Shown here piece after piece: positions 37,260 to 49,368 of a stretch of 64,000 nt of DNA. The stretch covers positions 868,001 to 932,000 of the forward strand of contig NZ_CP011541.1 in NCBI RefSeq assembly GCF_001021025.1, given 5' to 3'. Both the position numbers and the translations under genes were made by a program. Each line of letters begins with the position of its first letter. The first letter of the stretch is position 1. Below the pieces are notes generated by a model. That model saw only the letters and a list, made by a program, of their open reading frames with translations. It made no database searches and had not been told where the DNA came from. Source of the stretch: Corynebacterium epidermidicanis (lineage in GTDB: Bacteria; Actinomycetota; Actinomycetes; Mycobacteriales; Mycobacteriaceae).

Positions 37260-38561
37260 ATGACTTCTGCCTCCTCAAACGACGTAATGAATCAACCGCT
37301 GGACCAGCTCGATCCGGACGTAGCTGCCGCCATTAAGGCTGAACTTGGTCGCCAGCGTGGCACCTTGGAAATGATTGCCTCGGAAAACTTCGTGCCTCGC
37401 GCGGTGCTGCAGGCACAGGGTTCGGTACTGACCAACAAGTATGCTGAGGGCTACCCAGGCCGTCGCTACTACGGTGGCTGCGAGCATGTCGACGTGGTGG
37501 AAGACCTCGCCCGCGATCGTGCTAAGGCAGTCTTTGGCGCCGAGTTCGCCAACGTCCAGCCACACGCAGGCGCGCAAGCCAACGCCGCGGTGCTGATGGC
37601 CCTTGCAAACCCTGGTGACAAGATCATGGGCCTGTCCCTGGCTCACGGTGGTCACCTCACCCACGGCATGAAGTTGAACTTCTCGGGCAAGCTTTACGAC
37701 GTCGTCGCTTACGGAGTCGATGAGCAGACCATGCGCATCGACATGGACCAAGTTCGCGAGCAGGCGCTGAAGGAAAAGCCACAGGTTATCATCGGTGGCT
37801 GGTCTGCATATCCTCGTCATCTGGACTTCGAGGCTTTCCGCTCCATCGCTGACGAAGTAGGAGCAAAGCTGTGGGTAGACATGGCTCACTTCGCTGGCCT
37901 CGTTGCTGCTGGTCTGCACCCTTCTCCGGTACCACACGCCGATGTTGTGTCCACCACTGTGCACAAGACGCTGGGTGGCCCACGTTCCGGCATGATCTTG
38001 GCTAAGCAGGAATACGCGAAGGCCCTGAATTCTGCTGTATTCCCAGGTCAGCAGGGGGGCCCATTGATGCACGCTGTTGCTGCAAAGGCAGTGGCGATGA
38101 AGATCGCCGGTTCAGATATCTTCAAGGACCGCCAGCAGCGCACCATCGACGGTGCCCAGATTCTGGCCGAGCGCCTTTCCGCAGCTGATTGCCAGCAGGC
38201 AGGCGTCTCGGTGCTCACCGGTGGTACTGATGTCCACCTGGTGCTGGTTGATCTACGCAACTCTCAAATGGATGGCCAGCAGGGCGAGGATCTCCTTCAC
38301 GAGATCGGCATCACCGTCAACCGAAACGCTGTGCCTAATGACCCACGCCCACCAATGGTCACCTCCGGCCTGCGTATCGGTACCCCAGCTTTGGCTACTC
38401 GCGGCCTGGACGAAGCTGCGTTCACTGAGATCGCAGACATCATCGGCACCGCGCTCGCCGCAGGTAGCTCTGCTGATGTCGCGGCGCTGCGCGCTCGGGT
38501 AGAGAAGATCGCCGCCGACTTCCCACTGTACGAAGGCCTCGAAGACTGGAAGCTGCTCTAG
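37260..38561 (+). CDS. glyA: Serine hydroxymethyltransferase
   Basis: PLP enzyme that converts serine and tetrahydrofolate to glycine and methylene-THF. 433 residues. Seen: [16 protein letters not shown] and [15 protein letters not shown] (substrate site), [23 protein letters not shown] and the PLP Lys in [15 protein letters not shown] (about residue 242). [21 protein letters not shown] matches the N-terminus of C. glutamicum GlyA in layout. The divergent 190-bp space with coaA should hold its promoter; no clear operator was found. Confidence 0.97.
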   Translation: MTSASSNDVMNQPLDQLDPDVAAAIKAELGRQRGTLEMIASENFVPRAVLQAQGSVLTNKYAEGYPGRRYYGGCEHVDVVEDLARDRAKAVFGAEFANVQPHAGAQANAAVLMALANPGDKIMGLSLAHGGHLTHGMKLNFSGKLYDVVAYGVDEQTMRIDMDQVREQALKEKPQVIIGGWSAYPRHLDFEAFRSIADEVGAKLWVDMAHFAGLVAAGLHPSPVPHADVVSTTVHKTLGGPRSGMILAKQEYAKALNSAVFPGQQGGPLMHAVAAKAVAMKIAGSDIFKDRQQRTIDGAQILAERLSAADCQQAGVSVLTGGTDVHLVLVDLRNSQMDGQQGEDLLHEIGITVNRNAVPNDPRPPMVTSGLRIGTPALATRGLDEAAFTEIADIIGTALAAGSSADVAALRARVEKIAADFPLYEGLEDWKLL

Positions 38562-38587
38562 CCTTCGGGTTTCCCGCATAAGAATTG

Positions 38588-38617
38588 GGCCTCCGGTGGG
38601 TTTTTCCGTCGGAGGCC
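38588..38617. terminator. Terminator between glyA and the DUF5997 gene
   Basis: GGCCTCCG (38588-38595) pairs with CGGAGGCC (38610-38617), loop GTGGGTTTTTCCGT, 26 bases after the glyA stop and 38 bases after the stop of the convergent gene. Can serve both. Confidence 0.7.
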
Positions 38618-38655
38618 ATTTGACGTTCTCAGCGGCTAGGTATGCTCCGCGAAGA

Positions 38656-39036
38656 CTACTCGTCGCTTGCTTCAGCGCCTTCAGATTCAGCACCTTCCAA
38701 GCGCTGGTTGGCGAGGTCGGTGCGTGCCTTGCGGAGCCATTCTGGTTGGTCCGCGAGTAACTCTTTGATCTCCTTCGTGGTCAGCGGGCGGTCAATGTCA
38801 TTACGCTTGAGGGCCGCGATGGTGATACCCAGGCGTCGGGCCACCTCGGGGCGCGGGTGCGGACCTTCTCGGCGAAGTTGTGCGAGCCATTCTGGGGGAT
38901 TGTCTTGCAGGGCCACGAACTCGTCATGGGTGAGAGCGGTGCGCTGAAACTCCTCAGGCGTTGCTGGTAGGTACAGGCCGAGTTTTTTAGCGGCCGTTGC
39001 TGGTTTCATTGCGGTTGCGGATGGCGCTCGCAGCAT
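38656..39036 (-). CDS. DUF5997 family protein
   Basis: About 126 residues. KKLGLYLPATPEEFQ, LTHDEFVALQDNPPEWLAQLR and RPEVARRLGITIAALKR followed by LADQPEWLRKAR match DUF5997, an actinobacterial family of helical proteins with HTH-like and repeated PPEWL/QPEWL segments; no function known. Start at ATG 39036 (MLRAPSAT) with GAAGA upstream, or ATG 39009. It diverges from the LysR-domain gene with only 39 bp between starts, so the two promoters must overlap. Confidence 0.78.
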   Translation of the reverse strand: MLRAPSATAMKPATAAKKLGLYLPATPEEFQRTALTHDEFVALQDNPPEWLAQLRREGPHPRPEVARRLGITIAALKRNDIDRPLTTKEIKELLADQPEWLRKARTDLANQRLEGAESEGAEASDE

Positions 39037-39075
39037 GTTGTCTTCATTCACAGTGTTCACGGTAGCATCTAGCCC

Positions 39076-39747
39076 ATGACTACTGCACAGCCGTTGACCA
39101 TCGCATTCGTCAAGGGGACTGCCCCGAGCAAGTGGTTCGACCGCTTTAATGAGCGCACCGATTACCCACCGTTGCAGGCGCGCGAGTCCGACGACCCCTG
39201 TGCATTGCTTATCGACGGCACGGTGACAGCTGCGCTGATCCGCCTGCCGGAGGCTCGTCTCACTGACGATTTCCATCAGGTTGTGCTGTATGAAGAACAG
39301 CCGGGCATTGCCGTTCCTAAGGAGTCCGAGCTGACGCTGTTAGACAGCATTTCTCGGGCGGATATTGCTGGCGAGATCATTAACTATGAGCCTGCTGGCG
39401 CAGTCGACGTTAAGGCAGTGCGAGAGGCCATTGGTGTGGTGGCGGCTAATGTGGGCGTCGTTATAGCGCCCCGACCCTTGTTGCGGAGTGTTTCGTCGAA
39501 GCAAACTGAGCATCGTGATTTTTCTGACGGCGTTTCCACGACGATCGCCTTGGTCTGGCGTAAAGCCGATGATTCCGACATGATGCAGGATTTTGTGGGG
39601 ATCACTAAGGGGAGAACGGCGCAATCCAGCAGGCAGCAAGCGCAGCCGAAGAAGAAAGCGAGCGAAAAAGCCAAGGCCAAGGTGCAGGCGCGCAAGCTTG
39701 TGGCGTCGAAAGGCAAGGGGAGTAAGGGACGCAAGGGGCGTCGTTAA
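39076..39747 (+). CDS. Stand-alone LysR substrate-binding-domain protein
   Basis: 223 residues. LTIAFVKGTAPSKWFDRF, PPLQARESDD, CALLIDGTVTAALIRLPE and VANVGVVIAPRPLL-type blocks match the effector-binding half of LysR regulators (about residues 7-165), but the N-terminal DNA-binding helix-turn-helix is absent and the first codon is already inside the domain. The last 45 residues are Lys/Arg-rich (KKKASEKAKAKVQARK…GRKGRR), which may bind nucleic acid instead. Found beside DUF5997 genes in several corynebacteria. Function unknown. Confidence 0.75.
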   Translation: MTTAQPLTIAFVKGTAPSKWFDRFNERTDYPPLQARESDDPCALLIDGTVTAALIRLPEARLTDDFHQVVLYEEQPGIAVPKESELTLLDSISRADIAGEIINYEPAGAVDVKAVREAIGVVAANVGVVIAPRPLLRSVSSKQTEHRDFSDGVSTTIALVWRKADDSDMMQDFVGITKGRTAQSSRQQAQPKKKASEKAKAKVQARKLVASKGKGSKGRKGRR

Positions 39748-39784
39748 GCCGGAGTGACAACCGTTCACCAAGGGTTCATCTCAC

Positions 39785-39961
39785 AACCATGTAAGTTCAA
39801 CCTGAGGCCGTTAGCCTGTGGGTGTCGAAGGCAGAGGGGAAGCTGCCCGGCCACTGCCTACCGGTAGCTGGTACCGGCGAAAGCCGGAAGGCGGTGCAAC
39901 ATGACGGCAAAGTCACCGTTCCTGCTGGGTACCCAGCAGGAGGTGAAGGGAGCCCAAGACC
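39785..39961 (+). promoter_or_regulatory. Structured 5' leader of phoH2, no known riboswitch recognised
   Basis: A G/C-rich chain of hairpins: AGGCAG/CTGCCT (39829-39860), CCGGTA/TACCGG (39861-39876), CCGGC-GAAA-GCCGG with a GNRA loop just after and sharing CCGG with the former, and a perfect 20-bp palindrome CCTGCTGGGT/ACCCAGCAGG (39921-39940) whose end touches the phoH2 ribosome site AGGAGG. The sharing of one strand by two stems implies alternative folds. Confidence 0.6.
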
Positions 39962-40044
39962 ATGCGGGAAAACGTCGCAGCAACCACCATCGATCTAGCT
40001 CGAGATGGACACCAGCCAACCCCAACACGCACCTACGTTATTGA
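39901..40044 (+). CDS. Small ORF overlapping phoH2, phoAT-like candidate
   Basis: 47 codons from ATG 39901 ([20 protein letters not shown]…), with GGAAGG about ten bases upstream. It ends 83 bases inside phoH2 in the +1-shifted phase. The basic C-terminal half ([12 protein letters not shown]) is read from phoH2 coding sequence. In mycobacteria a small overlapping ORF (phoAT) precedes phoH2 and is described as its antitoxin; size and position agree, but I cannot confirm homology from the sequence. Confidence 0.45.
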   Translation: MTAKSPFLLGTQQEVKGAQDHAGKRRSNHHRSSSRWTPANPNTHLRY

Positions 40045-41329
40045 TACGTCTGTGCTGCTCAGCGATCCGTGGGCGTTGCGGAAATTCGCAGAGCACCAAG
40101 TGGTGGTGCCCCTGGTGGTGATCAGTGAACTTGAGGGAAAGCGGTATCACCCGGAGCTCGGGTGGTTTGCTCGCCAGGCGCTGCGTTACTTGGAGGATTT
40201 GCGTCAAACCTACGGTCGTCTCGATCAACCAATCCCAGTCAACACCGACGGCGGGACAATTCAGATCGAGCTCAACCACACTGACCTGTCGATCCTTCCG
40301 GTAGCTTTCCGCGATGCGGAAAGCGATCACCGGATCCTTGCTTGCGCCCTGAATTTTCAGCGCGAAGGCCGCGAAGCGGTGCTCGTCACCAAGGACGTGC
40401 CATTGCGTGTGAAAGCAGGCTCGGTGGGCCTGCCAGCCGATGAATACCATGCGCAAGATGTCGTGCTCACCGGTTACACGGGCATGGACGTCCTGGATAT
40501 CGATTCCACCACCATCGACGAGTTGTATCGCGATGGCGAAGTTGATCTCGAAGGCGAAATTACCCGCCGGGGTGTCGACGTGGCAGACCTGCCTATTCAC
40601 TGCGGACTCACCCTGGTGTCGCCCTCCCAATCGGCGCTGGCGCGGGTCACCACACAGGGGCAAGTACGACTGGTGCGTGGCGACGCCTCCGCCTTCGGTG
40701 TCCATGGCCGCTCCGCCGAGCAGCGTATAGCCCTGGACCTACTCCTGGACCCAGAGGTAGGCATCGTGTCCGTCGGTGGCCGAGCTGGAACAGGTAAATC
40801 GGCGCTCGCGTTGTGCGCCGGCCTCGAGGCAGTGTTGGAACGCGGTGAGCACAAGCGAATTCTGGTTTTCCGTCCGCTATATGCAGTAGGCGGTCAGGAT
40901 CTCGGTTACCTGCCGGGGTCGGAATCCGAAAAGATGAATCCGTGGGCGCAGGCAGTGTTCGACACGCTCGAAGGCCTGGTCAGCGACAACGTGATGGAAG
41001 AAATCCTTGCCCGCGACCTCATCGAAGTCCTGCCGCTCACACACATTCGTGGTCGCTCCCTCCACGACTCGTTCGTCATCGTCGACGAAGCCCAATCCTT
41101 GGAGCGCAACGTTTTGCTCACCGTGCTTTCCCGGCTCGGCAAGGACTCGCGGGTGGTGCTCACTCACGACGTGGCGCAGCGCGACAACCTGCGGGTTGGG
41201 CGTCACGACGGCGTGCAGGCAGTGATCGAGAAGCTGAAAGGTAACGAGCTATTCGCACACATTACCCTCCAGCGATCCGAGCGTTCACGTATCGCTGAGC
41301 TGGTAACCGACCTGCTAGAGAGCAGCTAG
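39962..41329 (+). CDS. phoH2: PhoH2: PIN-domain ribonuclease fused to PhoH ATPase
   Basis: 455 residues. The N-terminal PIN nuclease (about 20-150) has the first acidic residue in [13 protein letters not shown] (23-35), Glu in [13 protein letters not shown] and later acids in [15 protein letters not shown]. The PhoH ATPase (from about 245) has Walker [14 protein letters not shown] (about 276) and Walker [14 protein letters not shown] (about 372). The family acts as an RNA helicase-nuclease. ATG 39962 is preceded by AAGGGAG nine bases away; a structured leader precedes it. Confidence 0.93.
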   Translation: MRENVAATTIDLARDGHQPTPTRTYVIDTSVLLSDPWALRKFAEHQVVVPLVVISELEGKRYHPELGWFARQALRYLEDLRQTYGRLDQPIPVNTDGGTIQIELNHTDLSILPVAFRDAESDHRILACALNFQREGREAVLVTKDVPLRVKAGSVGLPADEYHAQDVVLTGYTGMDVLDIDSTTIDELYRDGEVDLEGEITRRGVDVADLPIHCGLTLVSPSQSALARVTTQGQVRLVRGDASAFGVHGRSAEQRIALDLLLDPEVGIVSVGGRAGTGKSALALCAGLEAVLERGEHKRILVFRPLYAVGGQDLGYLPGSESEKMNPWAQAVFDTLEGLVSDNVMEEILARDLIEVLPLTHIRGRSLHDSFVIVDEAQSLERNVLLTVLSRLGKDSRVVLTHDVAQRDNLRVGRHDGVQAVIEKLKGNELFAHITLQRSERSRIAELVTDLLESS

Positions 41330-41348
41330 AGCCGGCGCGACCCCACTC

Positions 41349-41392
41349 AGGGTTGTCCCTGACCCCAAGGGGGTAGGGACAACCCTACTTTT
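41349..41392 (+). terminator. Terminator of phoH2
   Basis: AGGGTTGTCCCT (41349-41360) pairs with AGGGACAACCCT (41375-41386), extended inside by ACCCC/GGGGT, then ACTTTTG; 19 bases after the stop codon. Confidence 0.88.
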
Positions 41393-41477
41393 GTCTCTAC
41401 AAGTTGTTTGTCTGTTTTGGCGCGACCTACCTTGGAACTATCAATACCGAATTTCGAGAAAACTAATGGGAGCGCAC

Positions 41478-43130
41478 ATGGCAGGGTTGAAAATGACACG
41501 CCGCACCGCGGCGGTGTCCGCAGGCGTGGTCGCAGCACTCGTCGTCGCAGGTGGTGGTGCTTATGCCGCATTGAGCCCGAAGAATTCACACCCGGTCATC
41601 CAAACCGCGGATACCGCAGTGGTTGCGGTACGCGACGTGGAGGAAAAGATTCAGACCACCGGGCAGGTGAACCCAAAGAAGAAGACGGCCGTCACGGCGT
41701 CGATTAGCAGCCCGGTAACAGCCCTAAAGGTGGCGGTTGGTGACCGCGTGAACCCCGACCAAATCCTTGCGGAGCTCGATACTACCGCGCTCCAGCGCAG
41801 CATCGAGCTGGAAGCCGCTACCAAGGCGAGTGCGCAAGCAACTAGCTCCGGACAGGTGGCAACAGCACGTCAGCAGTATCAGCATTCGCAGCAAATGTAC
41901 TCCCAGGGGCTCTCGCCGGAAATCAATAATGCTGTCGCAGCGCAAGCACAGGCCGAGGCTGCCGTCGCGGCTGCCGAGCGTGACTTCGCAAACAAGCAAA
42001 ACAAGCGTGCTGAGGCAACCACCCCAACGCTGGTAGAACAGCAGCATGCCGTCACAGCCGCCCGCGATGAGCAGCGTGATGCGGCAGTCGCGCTCGCACG
42101 CGCGAACGCAGCCGCCCTGTATTCCGTGGTGATGGCAGAGGCTGCCACCCCTGACCATCCGCTCGATATCAATTCAGCGGAGGAACGCCTCGCGCGCGCC
42201 GACCGCGGCCTCGCCGACACGCAACAAAGCTACCAACGCGCGCTTGGCGATGTCGATGCGGAACTCGCAGAGTCGCAAATCAAGGTTGCCGAAGCGCATC
42301 GACAAGCATCTGAGGCAGCACTCGCCGTCGAAAGTGCACGGCTAAGTACCCTCCACGACCTGGACACGCAGCGGGTCGCGATGGAGGAGGCTGAAAACAC
42401 CGCCAACGCAGCCGGATTGACTAACGACGTCACTGCTCGCCACGCTCAGCAGGATCTCGGCAAGGCACAAGTTCGTAGCCCGCATGGCGGCGTGGTCACC
42501 GAGTTGGCAGCAGTGGAAGGTGCGCCGAGCGAAGGTCCGTTGATGACCGTGGCCGATGATTCGCAGTTGATCGTTCGCGCGCTGGTGAAGGAAGCCGATG
42601 TGGCTCGCATTAAGGCTGGTGATTCCGTACGCTTTAGCACTCCGGCGACGAAAGACAAGAAGTTCACCGGGACCGTGGTCAAGGTTTCCCCAGCTGCTGC
42701 CGGCGCTTCAGGATTCACCGGAGCCGGGGCAGCGGCGGCAGGAGCGGGAAGCGGCACTCCGGCCGGCACCTCCGATGGGAACCAAAAAGTGGAATTCCCG
42801 GTCGAAATTGCTGTAACCGGGGACCGTGACGGCCTGATGCTTGGTTCGACGGCGAAGGCCGACATCGTGGTCAAACAGCAATCTCACGCGTTGGTGGTGC
42901 CTCGGGAAGCGGTTGTCGATTCCGGATCAGGCTACGAAGTAACCGTGCTGGAACCCGACGGCGAAAATTTCCGCGTCACAAAACTTCCCGTCACCGTGGT
43001 GGCACAGACAGATTTCGATGCAGCGGTCGCTGCCACGGAACTTGAGGAAGGCACCCGAGTGCTCACTGATCCTCGCAAATACGAAGATAAGGTGGGCCAG
43101 GTAGTGAGCATGCAGGATGCCGGCAAATGA
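41478..43130 (+). CDS. Membrane-fusion (HlyD/MacA-like) adaptor of an ABC exporter
   Basis: About 550 residues. N-terminal signal/anchor (TAAVSAGVVAALVVAGGGAYA), lipoyl half (TASISSPVTALKVAVGDRV, about 70-90), a long alpha-hairpin coiled coil of about 220 residues rich in Ala/Gln/Glu (about 100-320), the second lipoyl half (KAQVRSPHGGVVTELAAVEG) and a beta-barrel/membrane-proximal part to the end. ATG 41478 with GGGAGC six bases upstream. Overlaps the ATPase gene by four bases. Such adaptors in mycolate bacteria may bridge to the outer membrane. Confidence 0.87.
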   Translation: MAGLKMTRRTAAVSAGVVAALVVAGGGAYAALSPKNSHPVIQTADTAVVAVRDVEEKIQTTGQVNPKKKTAVTASISSPVTALKVAVGDRVNPDQILAELDTTALQRSIELEAATKASAQATSSGQVATARQQYQHSQQMYSQGLSPEINNAVAAQAQAEAAVAAAERDFANKQNKRAEATTPTLVEQQHAVTAARDEQRDAAVALARANAAALYSVVMAEAATPDHPLDINSAEERLARADRGLADTQQSYQRALGDVDAELAESQIKVAEAHRQASEAALAVESARLSTLHDLDTQRVAMEEAENTANAAGLTNDVTARHAQQDLGKAQVRSPHGGVVTELAAVEGAPSEGPLMTVADDSQLIVRALVKEADVARIKAGDSVRFSTPATKDKKFTGTVVKVSPAAAGASGFTGAGAAAAGAGSGTPAGTSDGNQKVEFPVEIAVTGDRDGLMLGSTAKADIVVKQQSHALVVPREAVVDSGSGYEVTVLEPDGENFRVTKLPVTVVAQTDFDAAVAATELEEGTRVLTDPRKYEDKVGQVVSMQDAGK

Positions 43131-43819
43131 GCGAACTCATTGAACTCCGCGGCATCACCAAGACCTTCAATCCCGGCCAACCTAGCCAACTGACCGTGTT
43201 GAAGGGCGTGGACCTAAGCATTAGTGACGGCCAGTTCCTATCAATCGTGGGTGCATCCGGCTCCGGGAAGTCGACCCTCATGAACATTATCGGGCTACTC
43301 GATCGCCCCACCACTGGAACCTACTATCTGGAAGGCACCGATGTGCTGAGCAGCACGGATAACGAACTAGCGGCGTTTCGAAGCACCCAGATCGGTTTCG
43401 TGTTCCAGAACTTCAATCTGATTTCCCGCATCGATGCCCTACGTAACGTCGAATTGCCGATGATGTATGCCCGAGTGGATCCCAAAACCCGGCGTGAATA
43501 TGCTTCCCACCTGCTGGAACTGGTTGGGATGGGGGAGCGACAGCATCATCTGCCAAATGAGTTGTCGGGCGGGCAAAAGCAGCGTGTGGCGATCGCTCGG
43601 GCGCTGGCTAACCGTCCGAGCCTCATTCTTGCTGATGAGCCCACTGGCGCTCTGGATACTGCCACCGGACGGATGATCATGGATCTCTTCCTCACGCTGA
43701 ATGAAGAACACCGCACCACGATCGCGTTGATTACCCACAATCCGGAGCTTGCCGAAGAAACCCAGCGGGTGGTCACGATGCGGGATGGGGAAATCACGGA
43801 GGTGCCGGCATGCGCTTGA
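43127..43819 (+). CDS. ABC exporter ATP-binding protein, MacB-type
   Basis: 230 residues. Walker A GASGSGKST (about 44-52), Q-loop GFVFQNFNLISRID, signature LSGGQKQRVAIARAL (about 146-160), Walker B LILADEPTGALD (about 166-177), switch His in LITHNPE. Middle gene of an adaptor-ATPase-permease trio (41478-45120) joined by overlaps of four and ten bases, the layout of MacAB and of Gram-positive YknXYZ exporters. The substrate is unknown. Confidence 0.93.
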   Translation: MSELIELRGITKTFNPGQPSQLTVLKGVDLSISDGQFLSIVGASGSGKSTLMNIIGLLDRPTTGTYYLEGTDVLSSTDNELAAFRSTQIGFVFQNFNLISRIDALRNVELPMMYARVDPKTRREYASHLLELVGMGERQHHLPNELSGGQKQRVAIARALANRPSLILADEPTGALDTATGRMIMDLFLTLNEEHRTTIALITHNPELAEETQRVVTMRDGEITEVPACA

Positions 43820-45120
43820 GTGAGTCCATTTCCTTGGCGCTGAGCAGCCTGCGGACGGGTAAGCTCCGCTCGATGCTCACGTTGCTGGGCATCATCATCG
43901 GCATCGCCAGCGTGATCACGATCATGACATTGGGCACTGCGCTCAAAGCACAAACTTTTGGGTCGTTGGACAGCCTCGGAATTAACGATCTTGGAGTCCA
44001 GGTGCAAAGCCGCAAAGAAGCGGAGGATTCTCAATCCGAGTACCTCTACAATCCGCAGCCTATCGACGATGTCGATGCACTCATCAACGATCGCCATGTC
44101 CAAGCCTTAAAGCAGCAGTTTCCGCATGAAATCACCGGAATTAGCGCGACAGGCCGGGGCAGCGGGAGTGGTGATGCTGAGGTGGTGGGTGCTGCGCAGC
44201 GGACACTGGCGGACAAAGTAGCTAAGACTTCCGTGTCCCCGGTCAACGCGGATTTCATGACGGGTGCCGGTTTCGAGATCGCACACGGTCGTGCACTCAA
44301 TGCCCAAGACATTGCCGAGGAGCGACACGTCGCGGTGCTCAGCCCGAAAACCTTTGCCGATCTTTTTGACAGTGATTCGCAGCGAGCTCTGGGTTCGGAA
44401 ATCCGCTTCACGTCAGACACAGGTTCGCTATCTTTGCTGGTGGTGGGCATTTCGGAGGATCCCAAGGGCGGTTTGTTGATCGGGGATATCTCAGAGCCCA
44501 AAATCTTTGTCCCGTACCCGCTGCAGATGGCGTTTAGCTCGGAATACAGTGGAGTGCAGCGTGCCGACGCCTACGATGCACTCAACATTCGGGTCGCCGC
44601 TGGGGTGGACAAGGACCGATTCAAGAGCGAGCTGCAGCGCTATTTCGATCGCTTCTACGCAGAGAATGACAAATATCTGGTCAAGGTTTCCGACAACAAG
44701 AGCGAATTGAAGTCCCTGCAGAATGTTCTCGACACGATCAGCGTGGTGGTGGCCGCCATCGGCGGGATCTCGCTGATGGTGGGTGGCATAGGGGTTATGA
44801 ACGTCATGCTGATTACTGTGACGGAACGGACCCGAGAGATCGGCATCCGTAAGGCGTTGGGAGCGCGCAGTCGGGATATCAAGACTCAGTTTGTGGTCGA
44901 AGCCATGATCGTTTGTTTGGTAGGTGGCATCATCGGAGTGATCTTGGGTGGGGCAGTGGGGATGCTTGGCTCCCAACTAATGGGGACGTTTGTCTTCCCG
45001 CCGGTCGGTGTAGTCCTCGTGTCCTTGCTGTTCGCGATGGGAATCGGGCTGTTTTTCGGTTACTATCCAGCAGCGAAGGCCGCGAAGCTTAACCCGATTG
45101 AAGCACTGCGCTACGAATAA
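43810..45120 (+). CDS. ABC exporter permease, MacB/FtsX-like
   Basis: 436 residues: N-terminal span (TLLGIIIGIASVITIMTLG, about 24-42), an extracytoplasmic MacB_PCD domain (about 55-300), then three C-terminal spans with the FtsX motif GGIGVMNVMLITVTERTREIGIRKALGA (about 328-355). Four membrane segments in all, so two copies would pair with the ATPase dimer. Genes upstream supply the ATPase and adaptor. Followed by a hairpin and repeat copy E. Confidence 0.92.
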   Translation: MRLSESISLALSSLRTGKLRSMLTLLGIIIGIASVITIMTLGTALKAQTFGSLDSLGINDLGVQVQSRKEAEDSQSEYLYNPQPIDDVDALINDRHVQALKQQFPHEITGISATGRGSGSGDAEVVGAAQRTLADKVAKTSVSPVNADFMTGAGFEIAHGRALNAQDIAEERHVAVLSPKTFADLFDSDSQRALGSEIRFTSDTGSLSLLVVGISEDPKGGLLIGDISEPKIFVPYPLQMAFSSEYSGVQRADAYDALNIRVAAGVDKDRFKSELQRYFDRFYAENDKYLVKVSDNKSELKSLQNVLDTISVVVAAIGGISLMVGGIGVMNVMLITVTERTREIGIRKALGARSRDIKTQFVVEAMIVCLVGGIIGVILGGAVGMLGSQLMGTFVFPPVGVVLVSLLFAMGIGLFFGYYPAAKAAKLNPIEALRYE

Positions 45121-45128
45121 CAACAACT

Positions 45129-45177
45129 AAGGCCCGGCGCCCGGTAGCTAGCGAAAAGCTGTCCGGGGCCGGGCCTT
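45129..45177 (+). terminator. Terminator of the MacAB-like operon
   Basis: AAGGCCCGG (45129-45137) pairs with CCGGGCCTT (45169-45177), with inner pairing CGCCCGG/CCGGGG possible, eight bases after the stop codon. The T run is short (TT ATC). Confidence 0.75.
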
Positions 45178-45207
45178 ATCGTTCGAAGACGTCGCGAGCC
45201 GAAACTA

Positions 45208-45466
45208 GGGTTAAGAAAAGTGTGTCTCCGATTCGTGATTTCCGCAGCGTTGTGGGCCTAAAATCGGTTTTATTGTTCGCTGGGAGCCGTAGCCCGCTCG
45301 ATGTCGTCCCTTCGGTGTAGTCGGACTACCGCTGTGGGATTTTATTCATTAAAAAAACGCTGCTCTACGTAGTCGGACTACGCCGAAGCGACGACATAGC
45401 ACTTGTGCAGCACACCAGCACGGCCGACGACACGCCGACCGGACACACTTTTCTTTACTTAACCCA
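45208..45466 (+). repeat. Dispersed palindromic element, copy E, with 7-bp flanking direct repeat
   Basis: Left end GGGTTAAGAAAAGTGTGTC, right end with ACTTTTCTTTACTTAACCC; the left repeat lacks five bases (TAAAG) relative to the right one. Core arms with GTAGTCGGACTAC are perfect. The flanks are GAAACTA at 45201-45207 and again at 45467-45473, the second set off by one A exactly as in copy B. It lies between convergent exporter operons, and its right end is six bases from the DHA2 stop codon. Confidence 0.88.
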
Positions 45467-45470
45467 GAAA

Positions 45471-48679
<3,209 letters not shown>

Positions 48680-48682
48680 AGG

Positions 48683-49315
48683 TCACCGCCCTTCGCGGAA
48701 TAGTTGTCGGAATAAACTGAGTGCGTTTTCGCTGTGGACTTCTACCGAATTGGCGTCTGGACCTGCACTAATCCAGTACTTGTAACCCATCTGCAGCGAC
48801 TGGACGGCCACGCTGACAACGAGTTGGGCCTCTTGCTCGATGGGAATTTCAAGTCGACGCTGCTCCGGGTAGCGCGCGAGGTAATCCTCGACTGCGCGGT
48901 GGATTTGGGCGTGGCTTGCGGTAAACGTGTGCAGGCGGGCGTAGGCGAGCTCAGGGTGGTCGCGCTTAATGGCTTTGCGACGTTCCACCACCTTGCTCAA
49001 TCCGGAGCCGGCAGTTGCAGATTCAGGTAGGACGAGAAAGCATAACTGCAGTACAGCGAGGAATAGATCATCGTGAGGGGACTGGAGGAATTCACTGACC
49101 GCCTCGTCAGTGAGCTCACGGGGTGGTTGTCCCATCACAGCGGTTTCTTTGCTGTCGACGTAGTTGAAGAACGTTCGCCGAGAGATCTGTGCTGCGGCGC
49201 AGATGTCTTCTACGGTTACGGTGTCATAGCCATGCTCTTCGACGAGCGCAGTTGCGCTTTCTTCGATCGCTGCCAGTGTTGCGCGGCGTTTTTGTTCTCG
49301 AAGACTTGATGACAT
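48683..49315 (-). CDS. TetR-family repressor of the DHA2 pair
   Basis: 210 residues starting MSSSLREQKRRATLAAIEES. The HTH is TVTVEDICAAAQISRRTFFNYVDSKE (about residues 32-57), with the C-terminal part ending in a helical dimer domain. It leads the operon with both exporters, so it is most likely a drug-sensing autorepressor. ATG 49315 is chosen over an upstream start because the palindromic operator would otherwise fall in the coding region. Confidence 0.9.
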   Translation of the reverse strand: MSSSLREQKRRATLAAIEESATALVEEHGYDTVTVEDICAAAQISRRTFFNYVDSKETAVMGQPPRELTDEAVSEFLQSPHDDLFLAVLQLCFLVLPESATAGSGLSKVVERRKAIKRDHPELAYARLHTFTASHAQIHRAVEDYLARYPEQRRLEIPIEQEAQLVVSVAVQSLQMGYKYWISAGPDANSVEVHSENALSLFRQLFREGR

Positions 49316-49336
49316 AGCTACAAAAGCTAGTCCGTT

Positions 49337-49368
49337 TTTGCACGGAGTGCAAATTTGCACTGAGTGAA
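49337..49368 (-). promoter_or_regulatory. TetR operator: overlapping palindromes
   Basis: AGTGCAAATTTGCACT (49346-49361) is a perfect 16-bp palindrome. Taken with its flanks there are four half-sites in a row, TTTGCAC, GTGCAAA, TTTGCAC, GTGAAAT, with three-base spacers GGA and TGA. It lies 22 to 53 bases before the TetR ATG, where a promoter is expected, and could bind two dimers side by side. Confidence 0.78.

Noticed and set aside
39785-39961. Cobalamin riboswitch (GGGGAAG…GCCACTG resemblance) or a cyclic di-AMP (ydaO) leader upstream of phoH2
   Set aside because: The B12 box and the conserved core around GCCACTG are missing, as are the ydaO core motifs; similarity is limited to a few bases.
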